Numbered from the stretch's first letter, positions 29,075 through 40,132 are shown. The stretch: DNA of 64,000 bases from Sphingobium sp. WTD-1 (GCF_030128825.1 NZ_CP119127.1:3348001-3412000), one strand, 5' to 3'. Notes: a model not told the origin generated them from the letters alone. Numbers and translations: made by a program.

Positions 29075-30145
29075 TCACAGGCTGAGCCGCGTCACATGCC
29101 CCATCTTGCGGCCCGGACGCGCCTCATGCTTGCCATAGAGGTGGAGATGATTTTCCGGGTCGGACAGGATCGCCAGCCATTCCGCCGCATCGTCGCCGAT
29201 CAGGTTGCGCATCTCGACCTGCCGGGCGGCCAGGCCGGTGTCGCCGAGCGGCAGGCCACAGATCGCGCGGACATGGTTCTCGAACTGGCTGGTGAGCGCC
29301 CCCTCGGTCGTCCAGTGGCCACTATTATGGACGCGCGGCGCCATTTCGTTGAACACCGGGCCGTCGGCGCTGGCGAAAAATTCCAGCGTCAGCACGCCGA
29401 CATAGTCGAGCGCGTCAGCGACCTGCTTGGCGAGCGCGCGGGCGGCAGGCAACTGCCCCTCGATCAGCGATCCGGCCGGCACGGTCGAAGTGGCGAGGAT
29501 GCCGTCGACATGGACGTTGGCGGCCGAATCCCAGAAGCGCACCGCGCCGTCGGCACCACGCACCAGGATCACCGAATATTCCTGATCGAAGGTCACGAAG
29601 CCTTCGAGGATCGCGGGCTGGCGCTGAATCGCATTCCAGGCGCCGACCGCGTCGCCCGGCTCGTTGATCCGGGCCTGCCCCTTGCCGTCATAGCCCATGC
29701 GGTTGGTCTTGAGGATGGCGCGGCTGCCGATCGTCTCGATCGCGGTTTCCAGGTCGTCCAGGCTGTCGACCGGCGCGAACGGCGCGGTCAGGCCGCCCAG
29801 ATCGGCGACGAAGCGCTTTTCGGCCAGACGATCCTGCGCGATGCGCAGCGCCCCGGCGCCGGGGCGGACCAGCCCATGGCTTGCGAGCACCTCGACCGCC
29901 GACGGATCGATATTCTCGAACTCATAGGTGACGACGTCCACGCCCTCGGCAAAGGCGGCGAGCGCGGTGGCATCCTCATAGGCGCCCTGGGTCCAGCTGG
30001 GCGAGACATCGGCGGCGGGACCGCTGTCCTCTGGCGCGTAGATATGGGTGCGATAGCCAAGCTGGGCCGCGGCCATGGCGATCATCCGGCCAAGCTGGCC
30101 GCCGCCAAGGATGCCGATGGTGGCGCCGGGGGCAATGGTCGTCAT
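29075..30145 (-). CDS. purK: 5-(carboxyamino)imidazole ribonucleotide synthase
   Basis: ATP-grasp enzyme of purine synthesis, converting AIR plus bicarbonate to N5-CAIR. It has 356 residues. N-terminus TIGILGGGQLGRMIAMAA is the first nucleotide-binding loop, followed by YAPEDSGPAADV, VTYEFENID, the ATP-grasp GRAILKTNRMGYDGKGQ-like region (here as SRAILKTNRMGYDGKGQ) and VFNEMAPRVHNSGHWTTEGA. Eight bases downstream of purE and surely cotranscribed. Confidence 0.96.
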   Translation of the reverse strand: MTTIAPGATIGILGGGQLGRMIAMAAAQLGYRTHIYAPEDSGPAADVSPSWTQGAYEDATALAAFAEGVDVVTYEFENIDPSAVEVLASHGLVRPGAGALRIAQDRLAEKRFVADLGGLTAPFAPVDSLDDLETAIETIGSRAILKTNRMGYDGKGQARINEPGDAVGAWNAIQRQPAILEGFVTFDQEYSVILVRGADGAVRFWDSAANVHVDGILATSTVPAGSLIEGQLPAARALAKQVADALDYVGVLTLEFFASADGPVFNEMAPRVHNSGHWTTEGALTSQFENHVRAICGLPLGDTGLAARQVEMRNLIGDDAAEWLAILSDPENHLHLYGKHEARPGRKMGHVTRLSL

Positions 30146-30153
30146 GATCGGGA

Positions 30154-30642
30154 TCAGTCCTCGACGGTTTCGGCGACGGCGTCGGTCTGGCGTGCGCGCC
30201 AGGCGTCCAGCCGCTCAGCCAGCGCATCGTCATGCGTCGCCAGGATCGACGCAGCGAGCAGGCCGGCGTTGATCGCGCCGGGCTTGCCGATGGCCAGCGT
30301 GCCGACCGGGATGCCGCCGGGCATCTGGACGATGGAGAGCAGCGAATCCATGCCCTTCAATGCCTTGGACTCCACCGGAACGCCCAGCACCGGCAGGCGG
30401 GTCATCGATGCGGCCATGCCGGGCAGATGGGCGGCACCACCGGCGCCGGCGATGATGACCTTGAGGCCGCGGCCAGCAGCGCTGGTGGCATAATCATAGA
30501 GGCGTTGCGGGGTGCGATGGGCGGACACGACCTTGCACTCATGGGCGACGCCCAGCGCTTCCAGCGTCTCGGCGGCATGACGCATCGTCTCCCAGTCGGA
30601 GCGCGAGCCCATGATGATGCCGACTTCCACTGCCCCGCTCAT
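30154..30642 (-). CDS. purE: N5-CAIR mutase, catalytic subunit
   Basis: Rearranges N5-CAIR to CAIR, the step after PurK. It has 162 residues with [15 protein letters not shown], the catalytic [16 protein letters not shown] and [17 protein letters not shown]. The ATG at 30642 is preceded by AGGGGAAGC. First gene of the purE-purK operon. Confidence 0.96.
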   Translation of the reverse strand: MSGAVEVGIIMGSRSDWETMRHAAETLEALGVAHECKVVSAHRTPQRLYDYATSAAGRGLKVIIAGAGGAAHLPGMAASMTRLPVLGVPVESKALKGMDSLLSIVQMPGGIPVGTLAIGKPGAINAGLLAASILATHDDALAERLDAWRARQTDAVAETVED

Positions 30643-30691
30643 AATTTGCTTCCCCTGATGGGGCGGCCCACCGGCCTGCCCGGAAAGCAAA

Positions 30692-30720
30692 GCCCCTTAG
30701 CGGCCGGGCCGCCAAGGGGC
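30692..30720 (-). terminator. Rho-independent-type terminator after gpmA
   Basis: Fourteen-base arms, 30692-30705 and 30707-30720 (GCCCCTT..GCGGCC against GGCCGC..AAGGGGC), with one mismatch. On the minus strand it is followed by TTTGCTTTCC. It lies downstream of gpmA and before the purE start, so it should end the gpmA transcript. Confidence 0.65.
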
Positions 30721-30742
30721 AATTGTTATGGACATTAAAATT

Positions 30743-30838
30743 CCGTTGGGGCTGAGCGAAGTCGAAGCCCGGCACTGAACGAAGTGAAGTGGCTTCACCA
30801 AGCTCAGCCAGTCCTTCGACTTCGCTCAGGACGAACGG
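30743..30838. repeat. Inverted repeat, family 1 copy B
   Basis: Left arm near 30743-30768 has CTGAGCGAAGTCGAAG; right arm 30813-30838 has CCTTCGACTTCGCTCAGGAC. Same core as the copy at 27269-27375. It lies between purE and the gpmA stop. Confidence 0.75.
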
Positions 30839-30843
30839 CGCCC

Positions 30844-31530
30844 TTAGCGTTCCGACAGATAATAGCGATCGGTCGCGGTCAGATCGTCGGCCAATTCATA
30901 GACGATCGGCTGGCCGGTCGGGATTTCCAGTTCGGTGATCTCGTCATCGGGGATGTTCGACAGATGCTTGACCAGCGCGCGCAGCGAATTGCCATGGGCG
31001 GAGATCAGCACCCGCTTGCCGGCGCGCAGTTCCGGGGCGATGCGGCCTTCCCAATAGGGCAGCACGCGGGCGATCGTGTCCTTCAGGCTCTCGGTCGAAG
31101 GGATGGCGATGCCGTCATAGCGACGGTCCTTCGACAGGTCGAACTCGCTGCCCGCTTCCAGCACCGGCGGCGGGATGTCGAAGCTGCGGCGCCAGATCTT
31201 GACCTGATCGTCGCCATGCTTGGCCGCGGTCTCGGCCTTGTTGAGGCCGGTGAGGCCGCCATAATGACGCTCGTTCAGGCGCCAGTCCTTCTCGACCGGC
31301 AGCCACAGCCGGGTCATTTCCTCCAGCGCCAGATTGAGCGTCTTGATCGCGCGGGTCTGGAGCGAGGTGAAGCACTGGTCGAAATCCAGCCCCTTTTCCT
31401 TCATCAGCCGGCCGGCGGCGCGCGCCTCTTCCGCGCCTTTTTCCGTTACGTCGACATCCCACCAGCCGGTGAAGCGGTTTTCCAGGTTCCAGGTCGACTG
31501 ACCATGGCGGATGAGGACGAGCGTGGGCAT
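30844..31530 (-). CDS. gpmA: 2,3-bisphosphoglycerate-dependent phosphoglycerate mutase
   Basis: Glycolytic enzyme interconverting 3- and 2-phosphoglycerate. It has 228 residues. Phospho-histidine motif [20 protein letters not shown] is at the N-terminus, with [15 protein letters not shown] and [17 protein letters not shown] (second catalytic His). The start at ATG 31530 has AGGAGA upstream. Divergent from sppA. Confidence 0.95.
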   Translation of the reverse strand: MPTLVLIRHGQSTWNLENRFTGWWDVDVTEKGAEEARAAGRLMKEKGLDFDQCFTSLQTRAIKTLNLALEEMTRLWLPVEKDWRLNERHYGGLTGLNKAETAAKHGDDQVKIWRRSFDIPPPVLEAGSEFDLSKDRRYDGIAIPSTESLKDTIARVLPYWEGRIAPELRAGKRVLISAHGNSLRALVKHLSNIPDDEITELEIPTGQPIVYELADDLTATDRYYLSER

Positions 31531-31684
31531 CGGGCGTGTCTCCTGCACGATTGGGGCGAAAGATGCGCCTGCCATAGCGGGCAAAATTATAGGCGCAAGC
31601 TTGTCGCGGGTCAGGACAAGCCCACATTGCAGTCAAACCGGCGATGCGATAGCTCGGGACGACCAACGGAAAAGGAACGGCGAT

Positions 31685-33568
31685 TTGGCATTTGTGAAGG
31701 GCGCGTGGCGCATCCTGGTCGCGATCAAGGACGGACTGGTGCTCCTGTTCCTCCTGCTCTTCTTCGGGCTGCTCTATGCCGCCCTGTCCTTCTCGCCCAA
31801 GCCGGCCAAGCCGATCGGCAGCGGCGCGCTGCTGCTGGACCTTGACGGCAGCATCGTCGAGCAGCCAGCCGAGGTCAGCGCCACCGCCATCCTGTCGGGC
31901 TCGGGCGATCAGGCGAAGGAATATCGCCTGTCCGACATATTGACCGCGCTCGACGCCGCCCGCACCGATGACAAGGTGAAGGCGGTCGTGCTGGACCTCG
32001 ACGATTTCACCGGCGGCGGCCAGGTCGCGATCGCCCGCGTCGGCAAGGCGCTGGACGCGGTGCGCGCCGCCAAGAAGCCGGTCTTCGCCTTTGCCACCCT
32101 CTATAGCGACGACAGTTACCAGCTCGCCGCCCATGCCAGCGAAGCCTGGGTCGACCCGATGGGCGGCGTCGCCATCGCCGGGCGCGGCGGCTCCGGCCTC
32201 TATTATAAGGGGCTGATCGACAAGCTGGGCGTCAACACCCATGTCTATCGCGTCGGCACCTACAAGAGCTTCGTCGAACCCTATATCCGCGCCGACCAGT
32301 CGCCCGCCGCCAAGCAGGCCAATCAGGAACTGGCCGGCGCGCTGTGGCAGAACTGGCAGGACGACGTGACCAAGGCGCGGCCCAAGGCGAAGGTCGCGGC
32401 CTATGCCGCCGATCCCGCCGCCGCCGCCAGCGCTGCCGGCGGCGACATGGCCAAGGCTGCGCTGACCGCCGGGCTGGTCGACCATCTGGGCGATCAGGAC
32501 GCCTTCGAAGAGCGCGTCGCTAAGGTCGCGGGCGATCCGTCGGACAAGGACGAGACCGATTATGCCGCGATCGACTATGCCGCCTATGTGAAGACCAGGA
32601 AGCCCGCCAATGACGGGCAGATCGGCGTCCTCACCGTGGCCGGCGACATTGTCGATGGCGAGGCTGGTCCCGGCACGGCGGCGGGCGACACGATTTCCGA
32701 CCTGTTGCTCAAGGCGCTGGACGAGAAGGACTTGAAGGCGCTGGTCGTGCGCGTCGATTCGCCGGGCGGATCGGTGCAGGCGTCGGAGAAGATCCGCCGC
32801 GCCATCATGGAGGCCAAGTCCGGCGGCCTGCCGATCGTCGTGTCGATGGGCAATGTCGCGGCAAGCGGCGGCTATTGGGTCTCGACCCCGGCCGACATCG
32901 TCTTTGCCGAACCCGACACCATCACCGGGTCGATCGGCGTGTTCGGCATCATCCCGAGCTTCGAGGGCACGCTGGCCAAGATGGGCATCACCACCGACGG
33001 CGTGCGCACCACGCCTTTGTCCGGCCAGCCCGATATCGCCGGCGGCACCACGCCGCAATTCGACCAGATCATGCAGATGGGGGTCGAGGATATCTATCGC
33101 CGCTTCGTCGGCCTGGTTGCGCAGGCCCGGCACAAGACGCCGGCGCAGATCGACACCATCGCCCAGGGCCGCGTCTGGGACGGCGGCACCGCCCGCCAGA
33201 TCGGCCTGGTCGACCGGTTCGGCGACCTCAACGACGCGATTGCCGAAGCCGCGCGCCGCGCCAAGATCGATCCGGCCAAGGCCAAGCCCTACTGGATCGA
33301 GAAGCAGCCGGACAAGTTCGCCGAGTTCATCCAGTCGATCGCCGACCGCGAGAAGGATGATGCCGGCGCGCCGCGCGACCTGATCGGCCGCGAGGCGAAA
33401 CTGCAGCAGCGCTGGGCGCTGCAGGCGGTAGCTGATGTGCGCGGACTGGTCAGCGGCGCGGGCGTGCGCGCCGACTGCCTGGAATGCCGCGGCTATGGCG
33501 CGCCCAGGCCCGCAAGCCAGGCGGATGCGCGCGGATGGCTGGCGTTACTGGGGACGGCCTGGCACTGA
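31685..33568 (+). CDS. sppA: Signal peptide peptidase SppA, 67K type
   Basis: Inner-membrane serine/lysine protease that degrades cleaved signal peptides. The 627-residue product is the long, internally duplicated form: signal anchor about 17-36, general-base K194 in GTYKSFVEPY and nucleophile S394 in NVAASGGYWVS. No ATG fits; the likely start is TTG at 31685, eight bases after AAAGGA. A GTG three codons later is the alternative. Convergent with mutL, sharing a hairpin at the stops. Confidence 0.9.
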   Translation: MAFVKGAWRILVAIKDGLVLLFLLLFFGLLYAALSFSPKPAKPIGSGALLLDLDGSIVEQPAEVSATAILSGSGDQAKEYRLSDILTALDAARTDDKVKAVVLDLDDFTGGGQVAIARVGKALDAVRAAKKPVFAFATLYSDDSYQLAAHASEAWVDPMGGVAIAGRGGSGLYYKGLIDKLGVNTHVYRVGTYKSFVEPYIRADQSPAAKQANQELAGALWQNWQDDVTKARPKAKVAAYAADPAAAASAAGGDMAKAALTAGLVDHLGDQDAFEERVAKVAGDPSDKDETDYAAIDYAAYVKTRKPANDGQIGVLTVAGDIVDGEAGPGTAAGDTISDLLLKALDEKDLKALVVRVDSPGGSVQASEKIRRAIMEAKSGGLPIVVSMGNVAASGGYWVSTPADIVFAEPDTITGSIGVFGIIPSFEGTLAKMGITTDGVRTTPLSGQPDIAGGTTPQFDQIMQMGVEDIYRRFVGLVAQARHKTPAQIDTIAQGRVWDGGTARQIGLVDRFGDLNDAIAEAARRAKIDPAKAKPYWIEKQPDKFAEFIQSIADREKDDAGAPRDLIGREAKLQQRWALQAVADVRGLVSGAGVRADCLECRGYGAPRPASQADARGWLALLGTAWH

Positions 33569-33580
33569 CGCCAGGCCGTC
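33553..33580. terminator. Hairpin spanning the stop codons of sppA and mutL
   Basis: Perfect 11-base arms GACGGCCTGGC (33553-33563) and GCCAGGCCGTC (33570-33580) with a six-base loop. The loop holds the start of the sppA TGA, and the right arm covers two bases of the mutL TGA. It is symmetric and so can act on both strands, but it lacks T-runs. Confidence 0.55.
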
Positions 33581-35393
33581 ACTTTCGCCCGAACAGCTTC
33601 TCGATATCGCCATGGCCGAGCTTCACCCAGGTGGGCCGGCCATGGTTGCATTGGCCTGAGCGCGGAGTAACTTCCATTTCACGCAGCAGCGCGTTCATTT
33701 CCGCCACGCTGAGGATGCGGCCGGCGCGGACCGAACCGTGGCAAGCCATGGTCGCGGCGACCAGATCGAGCCGTTCCTTGAGCGACAGCGCGCTGTCATA
33801 GGCGGCAAGATCATCGGCCAGGTCGGAGACCAGCCCCTGCACATCGCCCTGCCCCAGCATCGCCGGGGTGGCGCGCACCAGCATGGCGGAGGGGCCGAAG
33901 CGCTCCAGTTCCAGGCCGAATTCCTTGAGTTCGGCGACCCGCGCCTCCAGCCGGTCGCAGGCCGGCTCGTCCAGTTCGACCACCTCGGGCAGCAACAGCG
34001 CCTGCGATGCCACGCCCTGCCCCTCCATCGCCCGGCGCATCCGTTCCAGCGTCAGCCGCTCATGCGCGGCATGCTGGTCGACGATGACCAGCCCATCCTC
34101 CGCCTCGGCGACGATATAGGTGCGCGCGACCTGACCACGCGCGACGCCCAGCGGGAAGCTGTGCCCTTCCGGTGCCGGCGCGGCGGCGGGTTCGGCGCGC
34201 GCCTGGGGCGGCGGGGTCAGGAAATTCGGCCGCCAATCCCCGACACCCTGATAGCCGGCGGGCGAGGATGGTGCGAACTGGCTGTAGCTGGGCGGCGCAT
34301 AGGGCGTGGCCGCTGCCTCGAAGATCGGCATGGCGCCGATCGGCGTGGGCGACAGCGGTTCGGGCCGCCAGGCGTTGAGCGCGGCGGGATCGGCATGCTG
34401 GACGGCGCGAAAGCCCTCCGCATCGAGCGCGCGGCGCAGGCCCGAGACGATCATGCCGCGAATCAGCGCCGGGTCGCGGAAACGCACCTCGGTCTTGGCG
34501 GGGTGGACATTGACGTCCACTTCCAGCGGCGGGACGTCGAGGAACAAGGCAACCACCGGATGGCGATCGCGCGCCAGCATGTCGGCATAGGCACCGCGCA
34601 GCGCGCCGATCAGCAGTCGGTCGCGGACCGGGCGGCCATTGACGAACAGATATTGATGATCGCCAACGCCGCGATTGTAGGTCGGCAGCGAGGCAACGCC
34701 GGAAAGTTGCACCCCGTCCCGCTCCAGGCTGACGATCACATGATTGTCGGCAAGCTGCCGGTCGGTGAGCGCGGCGACCCGCTCCTCCCGCGCCTCGCCC
34801 GCCTGCACGCCCAGCACGCGGCGGCCATCATGCTCGACCGAGAAGGCGACCGACGGATGGGCCATGGCCAGGCGACGCATCACGTCGAGGCAGGCGGCAT
34901 ATTCCGACTTGGCCGAGCGCAGGAATTTGCGCCGCGCGGGCACCCGAGCAAACAACTGGTCGACGGTGACGCGGGTACCAGGCGGCAGTGCGGCCGGCCC
35001 TTCGGCCACCAGCACGCCATTGTCGACGGTGCGGTTCCAGCCATCGGCGCCGCGTGGTCGGCTGTCGATCGACAGGCGCGCGACCGACGCGATCGAGGGC
35101 AGCGCCTCGCCCCGGAAACCGAGCGTCGCGACATTCTCGATCGCATCGTCGGGCATCTTGGAGGTGGCGTGGCGCTCCAGCGCCAGGGCCATGTCCTGCG
35201 AATCCATGCCGCAGCCGTCATCGCTGACCTCGATCCGGTCGAGCCCGCCGCTCGACAGGCGCACGGCGATGCGCGTCGCGCCGGCATCCAGCGCGTTTTC
35301 GACGATTTCCTTGAGCGCGCTGGCGGGTCTTTCGACCACTTCGCCTGCGGCAATGCGATTGACCAGATGTTCGGGCAGACGGCGTATTGACAT
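33579..35393 (-). CDS. mutL: DNA mismatch repair protein MutL
   Basis: GHKL ATPase that couples mismatch recognition to strand removal. It has 604 residues. Motif I is EIVENALDAGATRI, motif II SDDGCGMDSQDM, motif III TLGFRGEALPSI. The C-terminal dimerisation domain (from about 410) contains VIVDQHAAHERLTLERM and near the end ACHGSVRAGRIL. The latter and the absence of an obvious DQHAx2Ex4E site in full leave its endonuclease status open: DQHAAHERLTLE does match that motif closely. Start ATG 35393. Confidence 0.95.
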   Translation of the reverse strand: MSIRRLPEHLVNRIAAGEVVERPASALKEIVENALDAGATRIAVRLSSGGLDRIEVSDDGCGMDSQDMALALERHATSKMPDDAIENVATLGFRGEALPSIASVARLSIDSRPRGADGWNRTVDNGVLVAEGPAALPPGTRVTVDQLFARVPARRKFLRSAKSEYAACLDVMRRLAMAHPSVAFSVEHDGRRVLGVQAGEAREERVAALTDRQLADNHVIVSLERDGVQLSGVASLPTYNRGVGDHQYLFVNGRPVRDRLLIGALRGAYADMLARDRHPVVALFLDVPPLEVDVNVHPAKTEVRFRDPALIRGMIVSGLRRALDAEGFRAVQHADPAALNAWRPEPLSPTPIGAMPIFEAAATPYAPPSYSQFAPSSPAGYQGVGDWRPNFLTPPPQARAEPAAAPAPEGHSFPLGVARGQVARTYIVAEAEDGLVIVDQHAAHERLTLERMRRAMEGQGVASQALLLPEVVELDEPACDRLEARVAELKEFGLELERFGPSAMLVRATPAMLGQGDVQGLVSDLADDLAAYDSALSLKERLDLVAATMACHGSVRAGRILSVAEMNALLREMEVTPRSGQCNHGRPTWVKLGHGDIEKLFGRK

Positions 35394-35524
35394 TGATTAG
35401 TGACTAGCCCAAGCGAGCGCTTTCCGCGAGCCGCGACCCCAAAAATATTCCAGCATAGATTTGGGCGGAACGGAGCGCGGACACGAACACTGCCGTCCCG
35501 GCGCAACCGGGCGAAACAGGATGA

Positions 35525-36574
<1,050 letters not shown>

Positions 36575-36591
36575 TCCGGGGGACATAGACG

Positions 36592-37512
36592 ATGGCGCGG
36601 CCACCCAGCCGACGCCCCGGTCATAACCGGAAGGCGCAATATAGCCTCTTCGCCAGCTATGTGGTGGCAATGGCCGGGGCAGCGATCGCGCTGCTGCTGA
36701 TCGTTGTTGCCATTTTCGATCCGACCGGCTTTGCCGCGATCCGGACAGGGACGGCGGAAATCACCCGCCCCCTGTCCACCGGCATGAAGCGGACGGTGAG
36801 CGGCGTCAGCTCGATCGACGAGGTTCTGGCCGCCTATTGGCGCGCCGGTTCCCAGAATGTCGGCCTGCGCCGTCAGGTCGAGGCCGATCGCAACCGGATC
36901 ATCGAGGCAAAGGGCATCGCGCAGGAAAATGCGCGGCTCAAGAAGCTGCTGAAGCTGGTCGATGTCGACAGCAGCGCACTGCTGTCGGCGCGCCTGATCA
37001 GTTCGTCCGCCAGCAGCGCGCGTCGCTTCGCCCGGCTCAACGCCGGCAGCTGGCAGGGCGTACGTCCGGGCATGCCGGTCCGCGCGGCCGAGGGGCTGAT
37101 CGGCCGCGTCCATACCACCACGCCCAACACCGCCGAAGTGCTGCTGCTGACCGACACGAGCAATATCGTGCCGGTGCGCCGCGCCAACGACAATGTCCCG
37201 GCCATTTCCACCGGCGGCGGCGACGGATCGCTGGAGATCCGCGCGCTGGCGGCCGGTCGCAATCCGTTCAAGCCGGGTGACCTGCTGGTGACATCGGGCA
37301 TTGGCGGCATCTTCCAGCCCAATATCCCGGTCGCCGTGGTCGTCCGCGTCCAGGGCGAGATCGCCTATGGCGTGCCGCTCGCCAACCCGACCAAGGTCGA
37401 TGCCGTGGTGGTGGAGCGCGCCTTCGAGCAGATCGTGACCCGCCCCGATCCGGGCGTGGCCGCGACCAGCGACCCCAATGGCCTAGCCGCCGGGAACGCC
37501 GCGACGCCATGA
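36592..37512 (+). CDS. mreC: Rod-shape determining protein MreC
   Basis: Bitopic periplasmic scaffold of the elongasome, 306 residues. One membrane helix at about 20-42 (FASYVVAMAGAAIALLLIVV), a coiled segment near 85-125 and a beta-rich C-terminal domain. The family piece GVRPGMPVRAAEGLIGRV is visible. It starts 17 bases after mreB and overlaps mreD by four bases. Confidence 0.93.
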   Translation: MARPPSRRPGHNRKAQYSLFASYVVAMAGAAIALLLIVVAIFDPTGFAAIRTGTAEITRPLSTGMKRTVSGVSSIDEVLAAYWRAGSQNVGLRRQVEADRNRIIEAKGIAQENARLKKLLKLVDVDSSALLSARLISSSASSARRFARLNAGSWQGVRPGMPVRAAEGLIGRVHTTTPNTAEVLLLTDTSNIVPVRRANDNVPAISTGGGDGSLEIRALAAGRNPFKPGDLLVTSGIGGIFQPNIPVAVVVRVQGEIAYGVPLANPTKVDAVVVERAFEQIVTRPDPGVAATSDPNGLAAGNAATP

Positions 37513-38036
37513 TCGATCGCAATCTGCCGCCGGTTCCCCGCCTGGGCCGCCATCCGTCGCGCTGGCGCCTGGCGGGAACGCCGGTGGTGACCGTGATGCT
37601 GGGGTCGATGCTGACGATCCTGCCCGTCATCGCCCAGTCGCCGGCGATGCCGCCCTTCGGCCTGCTAGTCCTGCTGGCCTGGCGGTTGCTGCGCCCGGAA
37701 TTGTGGCGCGCCTGGGTCGGCCTGCCGCTTGGCCTGTTCGACGACATGATGAGCGGCCAGCCGATCGGTTCGGCCATGTTCCTGTGGACCGTGATGCTGA
37801 TCGGCATCGACGCGATCGAGCATCGGCTCGTCTGGCGCAGCTATCGGCAGGACTGGTTAATTGCGACCATGGCGATTATCTTCTGCCTGGCCGGCGGCGT
37901 CTTCTTCGCGCGAATTACCGGCGGAGGTCCTGTGAAACTGTTGCTGGTCGCGCCCCAAATGCTCTGGACGATATTGCTCTTTCCCTTCGTCGTCCGGCAA
38001 TGCGCCCGGATCGACCGCTGGCGTGTGATGGCATGA
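37509..38036 (+). CDS. mreD: Rod-shape determining protein MreD
   Basis: A 175-residue integral membrane protein with about five hydrophobic segments, lying between mreC and mrdA, with the family motif PLGLFDDMMSGQPIGSAMFL. Both ends overlap neighbours by four bases (ATGA), so translation is coupled along the operon. Confidence 0.9.
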   Translation: MIDRNLPPVPRLGRHPSRWRLAGTPVVTVMLGSMLTILPVIAQSPAMPPFGLLVLLAWRLLRPELWRAWVGLPLGLFDDMMSGQPIGSAMFLWTVMLIGIDAIEHRLVWRSYRQDWLIATMAIIFCLAGGVFFARITGGGPVKLLLVAPQMLWTILLFPFVVRQCARIDRWRVMA

Positions 38037-40132
38037 AATTCCCGACGCCCAAGCGCAAGATCGTCACCGAAGCCACCCAGAGTTTCACCTTCAGCCGCCG
38101 GGCCATGGTGGTCGGCGGGCTGCAGGGCGCGATCGGCGCGCTGCTGGTCGGCCGCATGGGCTGGATCAGCATTGCCGAGAACGAGAAATATCAGCTCCTG
38201 TCGGAAAGCAATCGCGTCAATCTGACGCTGATCCCGCCCCGTCGCGGCTGGATCGTCGATCGCAACGGCCGGCCGCTGGCCAATAACCGCACCGATTTCC
38301 GCGTCGACCTGATCCCGCAGCGGATCGTCGATGCCGAGGCGACGGTGGGCCATCTGGCGCAACTCCTCTCGCTCCAGCCCGACGATGTCGATCGGATCAG
38401 GGAAGAACTGGACAAGTCGGCCGGCTTCCGCCCGGTCCAGGTCGCCGACAAGCTGACCTATGACCAGTTCGCCGCCGTCTCCGTCCGCCTGACCGACCTG
38501 CCCGGCGTCGCGCCGAGCCAGGGCTTTTCGCGCCATTATCCCGCCGGGGCCACGGTCGGCCATCTGCTCGGCTATGTCGGAGCTGCCACGGCGGAGGACT
38601 ATAAGAAGCGCAAGGATCCGCTGCTCATCACGCCGGGCTTCAAGGTCGGCAAGGACGGGCTGGAGCGCGCCTATGACGAGCATCTGACCGGCAAGCCCGG
38701 CGCCAAGCGGGTGGAAGTCACCGCGCGCGGCAAGATCGTGCGCGAACTGACCACCCGGCCCGACACGCCCGGCAATCCGATCAAGCTGACGATCGACGCG
38801 GGCCTGCAGGAATATGCCGGCCGACGCCTCGCCACCCAGAGCGGCGCGGTGGTCGTGATCGACTGCCATAATGGCGACGTGCTGGCCTGCGCATCGATGC
38901 CCAGCTTCGATCCCAACAGCTTTTCCGACGGCATCAGCCATCTGGAATGGGAAATGCTGTCGAAGGACGACCATGTCCCGCTGCGCAACAAGGTGCTGCA
39001 AGGCCTGTATCCGCCCGGATCGACGGTCAAGCCGATGGTGGCGCTGGCGCTGCTGGAGGCGGGCGTATCGCCGGCCGAGACGGTCAATTGCGGCGGCGCG
39101 ATCCGCGTCGGCAACACATTGTTCCACTGCCACAAGAAGCGCGGCCATGGCCCGCTCAACATGCGCGGCGCGATCGCCCAGAGCTGCGACATCTATTTCT
39201 ACCAGATGGCCCAGCGGATCGGCATGGACCGCATCGCCAGCATGGCCCGCCGCGTCGGCATGGGCCAGCGTTTCGACCTGCCCTTCCCCAGCCAGAGCTA
39301 TGGCACGGTCCCGGACCCGGCGTGGAAGCTCAAGAAATACAACCAGAAATGGCAGGTGTACGACACCGTCAACGCGACCATCGGCCAGGGTTATATGCTG
39401 ATCAATCCGCTGCAGATGGCGGTGATGGCGGCGCGGCTGGCGACCGGACGACAGTTGATGCCCAATTTCCTGCATGGCGCCGCGCGCCCCGAACCGGCGC
39501 TGGTGGGCGTGCCGGAAGAACATCTGGTGACGATCCGCGACGCGATGAGCGCGGTGGTCAATGGCGGCGGCACCGGCGGCGCGGCACGGATGAGCATCCC
39601 CAATGTGCTGATCGCCGGCAAGACCGGCACCGCGCAGGTCCGTCGCATCACCATGGCGGAGCGCGCGGGCGGCGTGCGCGGCAATGCCGGCCTGCCCTTC
39701 AAGCTGCGCGACCATGCCCTGTTCCAGGGCTTCGCGCCGTTCGACAATCCCCGTTATGCCATCGCCTGCATCATCGAACATGGCGGCCACACCATCCGCA
39801 ACGAAGATGCGCCGATGATCGCCAGCGACACCATGTCCTATCTGTTCGATCCGCAGAAGGCGATGGAAAAGCTGGTCACGCTGGAAAAGGGCTGGGGCGG
39901 CACCCCGGCCGAACGCCAGGCCCGGCAGATGGCCGCCTTCCGCCTGGCCAAGGCGATTGAGAAGGGACAGGCGCCGCCGCCGGCCGCCGCCGCCAATGGC
40001 AGCGAGGCCGCCAATGCGACCGCGCCGACCGCCAGCCCGCCAGCCGCCAGCACGCCACCACCGGCCCCGTCATCGGCTGAGCCCGATGATGGCGACGACC
40101 TGCCCGCGCCCCCAGGCCCTGGAAACCCGTAA
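38033..40132 (+). CDS. mrdA: Penicillin-binding protein 2 (elongasome transpeptidase)
   Basis: Monofunctional class B transpeptidase, 699 residues, working with RodA. Membrane anchor about 23-45, pedestal domain with RGWIVDRNGRPLANN, then the transpeptidase: S330-T-V-K333 in YPPGSTVKP, S384-C-D and K530-T-G in IAGKTGTAQV. The last ~60 residues are Ala/Pro-rich and acidic, longer than in E. coli PBP2. ATG 38033 overlaps mreD by four bases; TAATG overlap with rodA. Confidence 0.95.
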   Translation: MKFPTPKRKIVTEATQSFTFSRRAMVVGGLQGAIGALLVGRMGWISIAENEKYQLLSESNRVNLTLIPPRRGWIVDRNGRPLANNRTDFRVDLIPQRIVDAEATVGHLAQLLSLQPDDVDRIREELDKSAGFRPVQVADKLTYDQFAAVSVRLTDLPGVAPSQGFSRHYPAGATVGHLLGYVGAATAEDYKKRKDPLLITPGFKVGKDGLERAYDEHLTGKPGAKRVEVTARGKIVRELTTRPDTPGNPIKLTIDAGLQEYAGRRLATQSGAVVVIDCHNGDVLACASMPSFDPNSFSDGISHLEWEMLSKDDHVPLRNKVLQGLYPPGSTVKPMVALALLEAGVSPAETVNCGGAIRVGNTLFHCHKKRGHGPLNMRGAIAQSCDIYFYQMAQRIGMDRIASMARRVGMGQRFDLPFPSQSYGTVPDPAWKLKKYNQKWQVYDTVNATIGQGYMLINPLQMAVMAARLATGRQLMPNFLHGAARPEPALVGVPEEHLVTIRDAMSAVVNGGGTGGAARMSIPNVLIAGKTGTAQVRRITMAERAGGVRGNAGLPFKLRDHALFQGFAPFDNPRYAIACIIEHGGHTIRNEDAPMIASDTMSYLFDPQKAMEKLVTLEKGWGGTPAERQARQMAAFRLAKAIEKGQAPPPAAAANGSEAANATAPTASPPAASTPPPAPSSAEPDDGDDLPAPPGPGNP

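Noticed and set aside
31115..33133. Long minus-strand open frame opposite sppA and gpmA
   Set aside because: Composition is that of an antisense shadow and no family motif is seen; sppA has catalytic motifs.
37841..39790. Long minus-strand open frame opposite mrdA
   Set aside because: Antisense shadow of the PBP2 gene, with no motif of its own.
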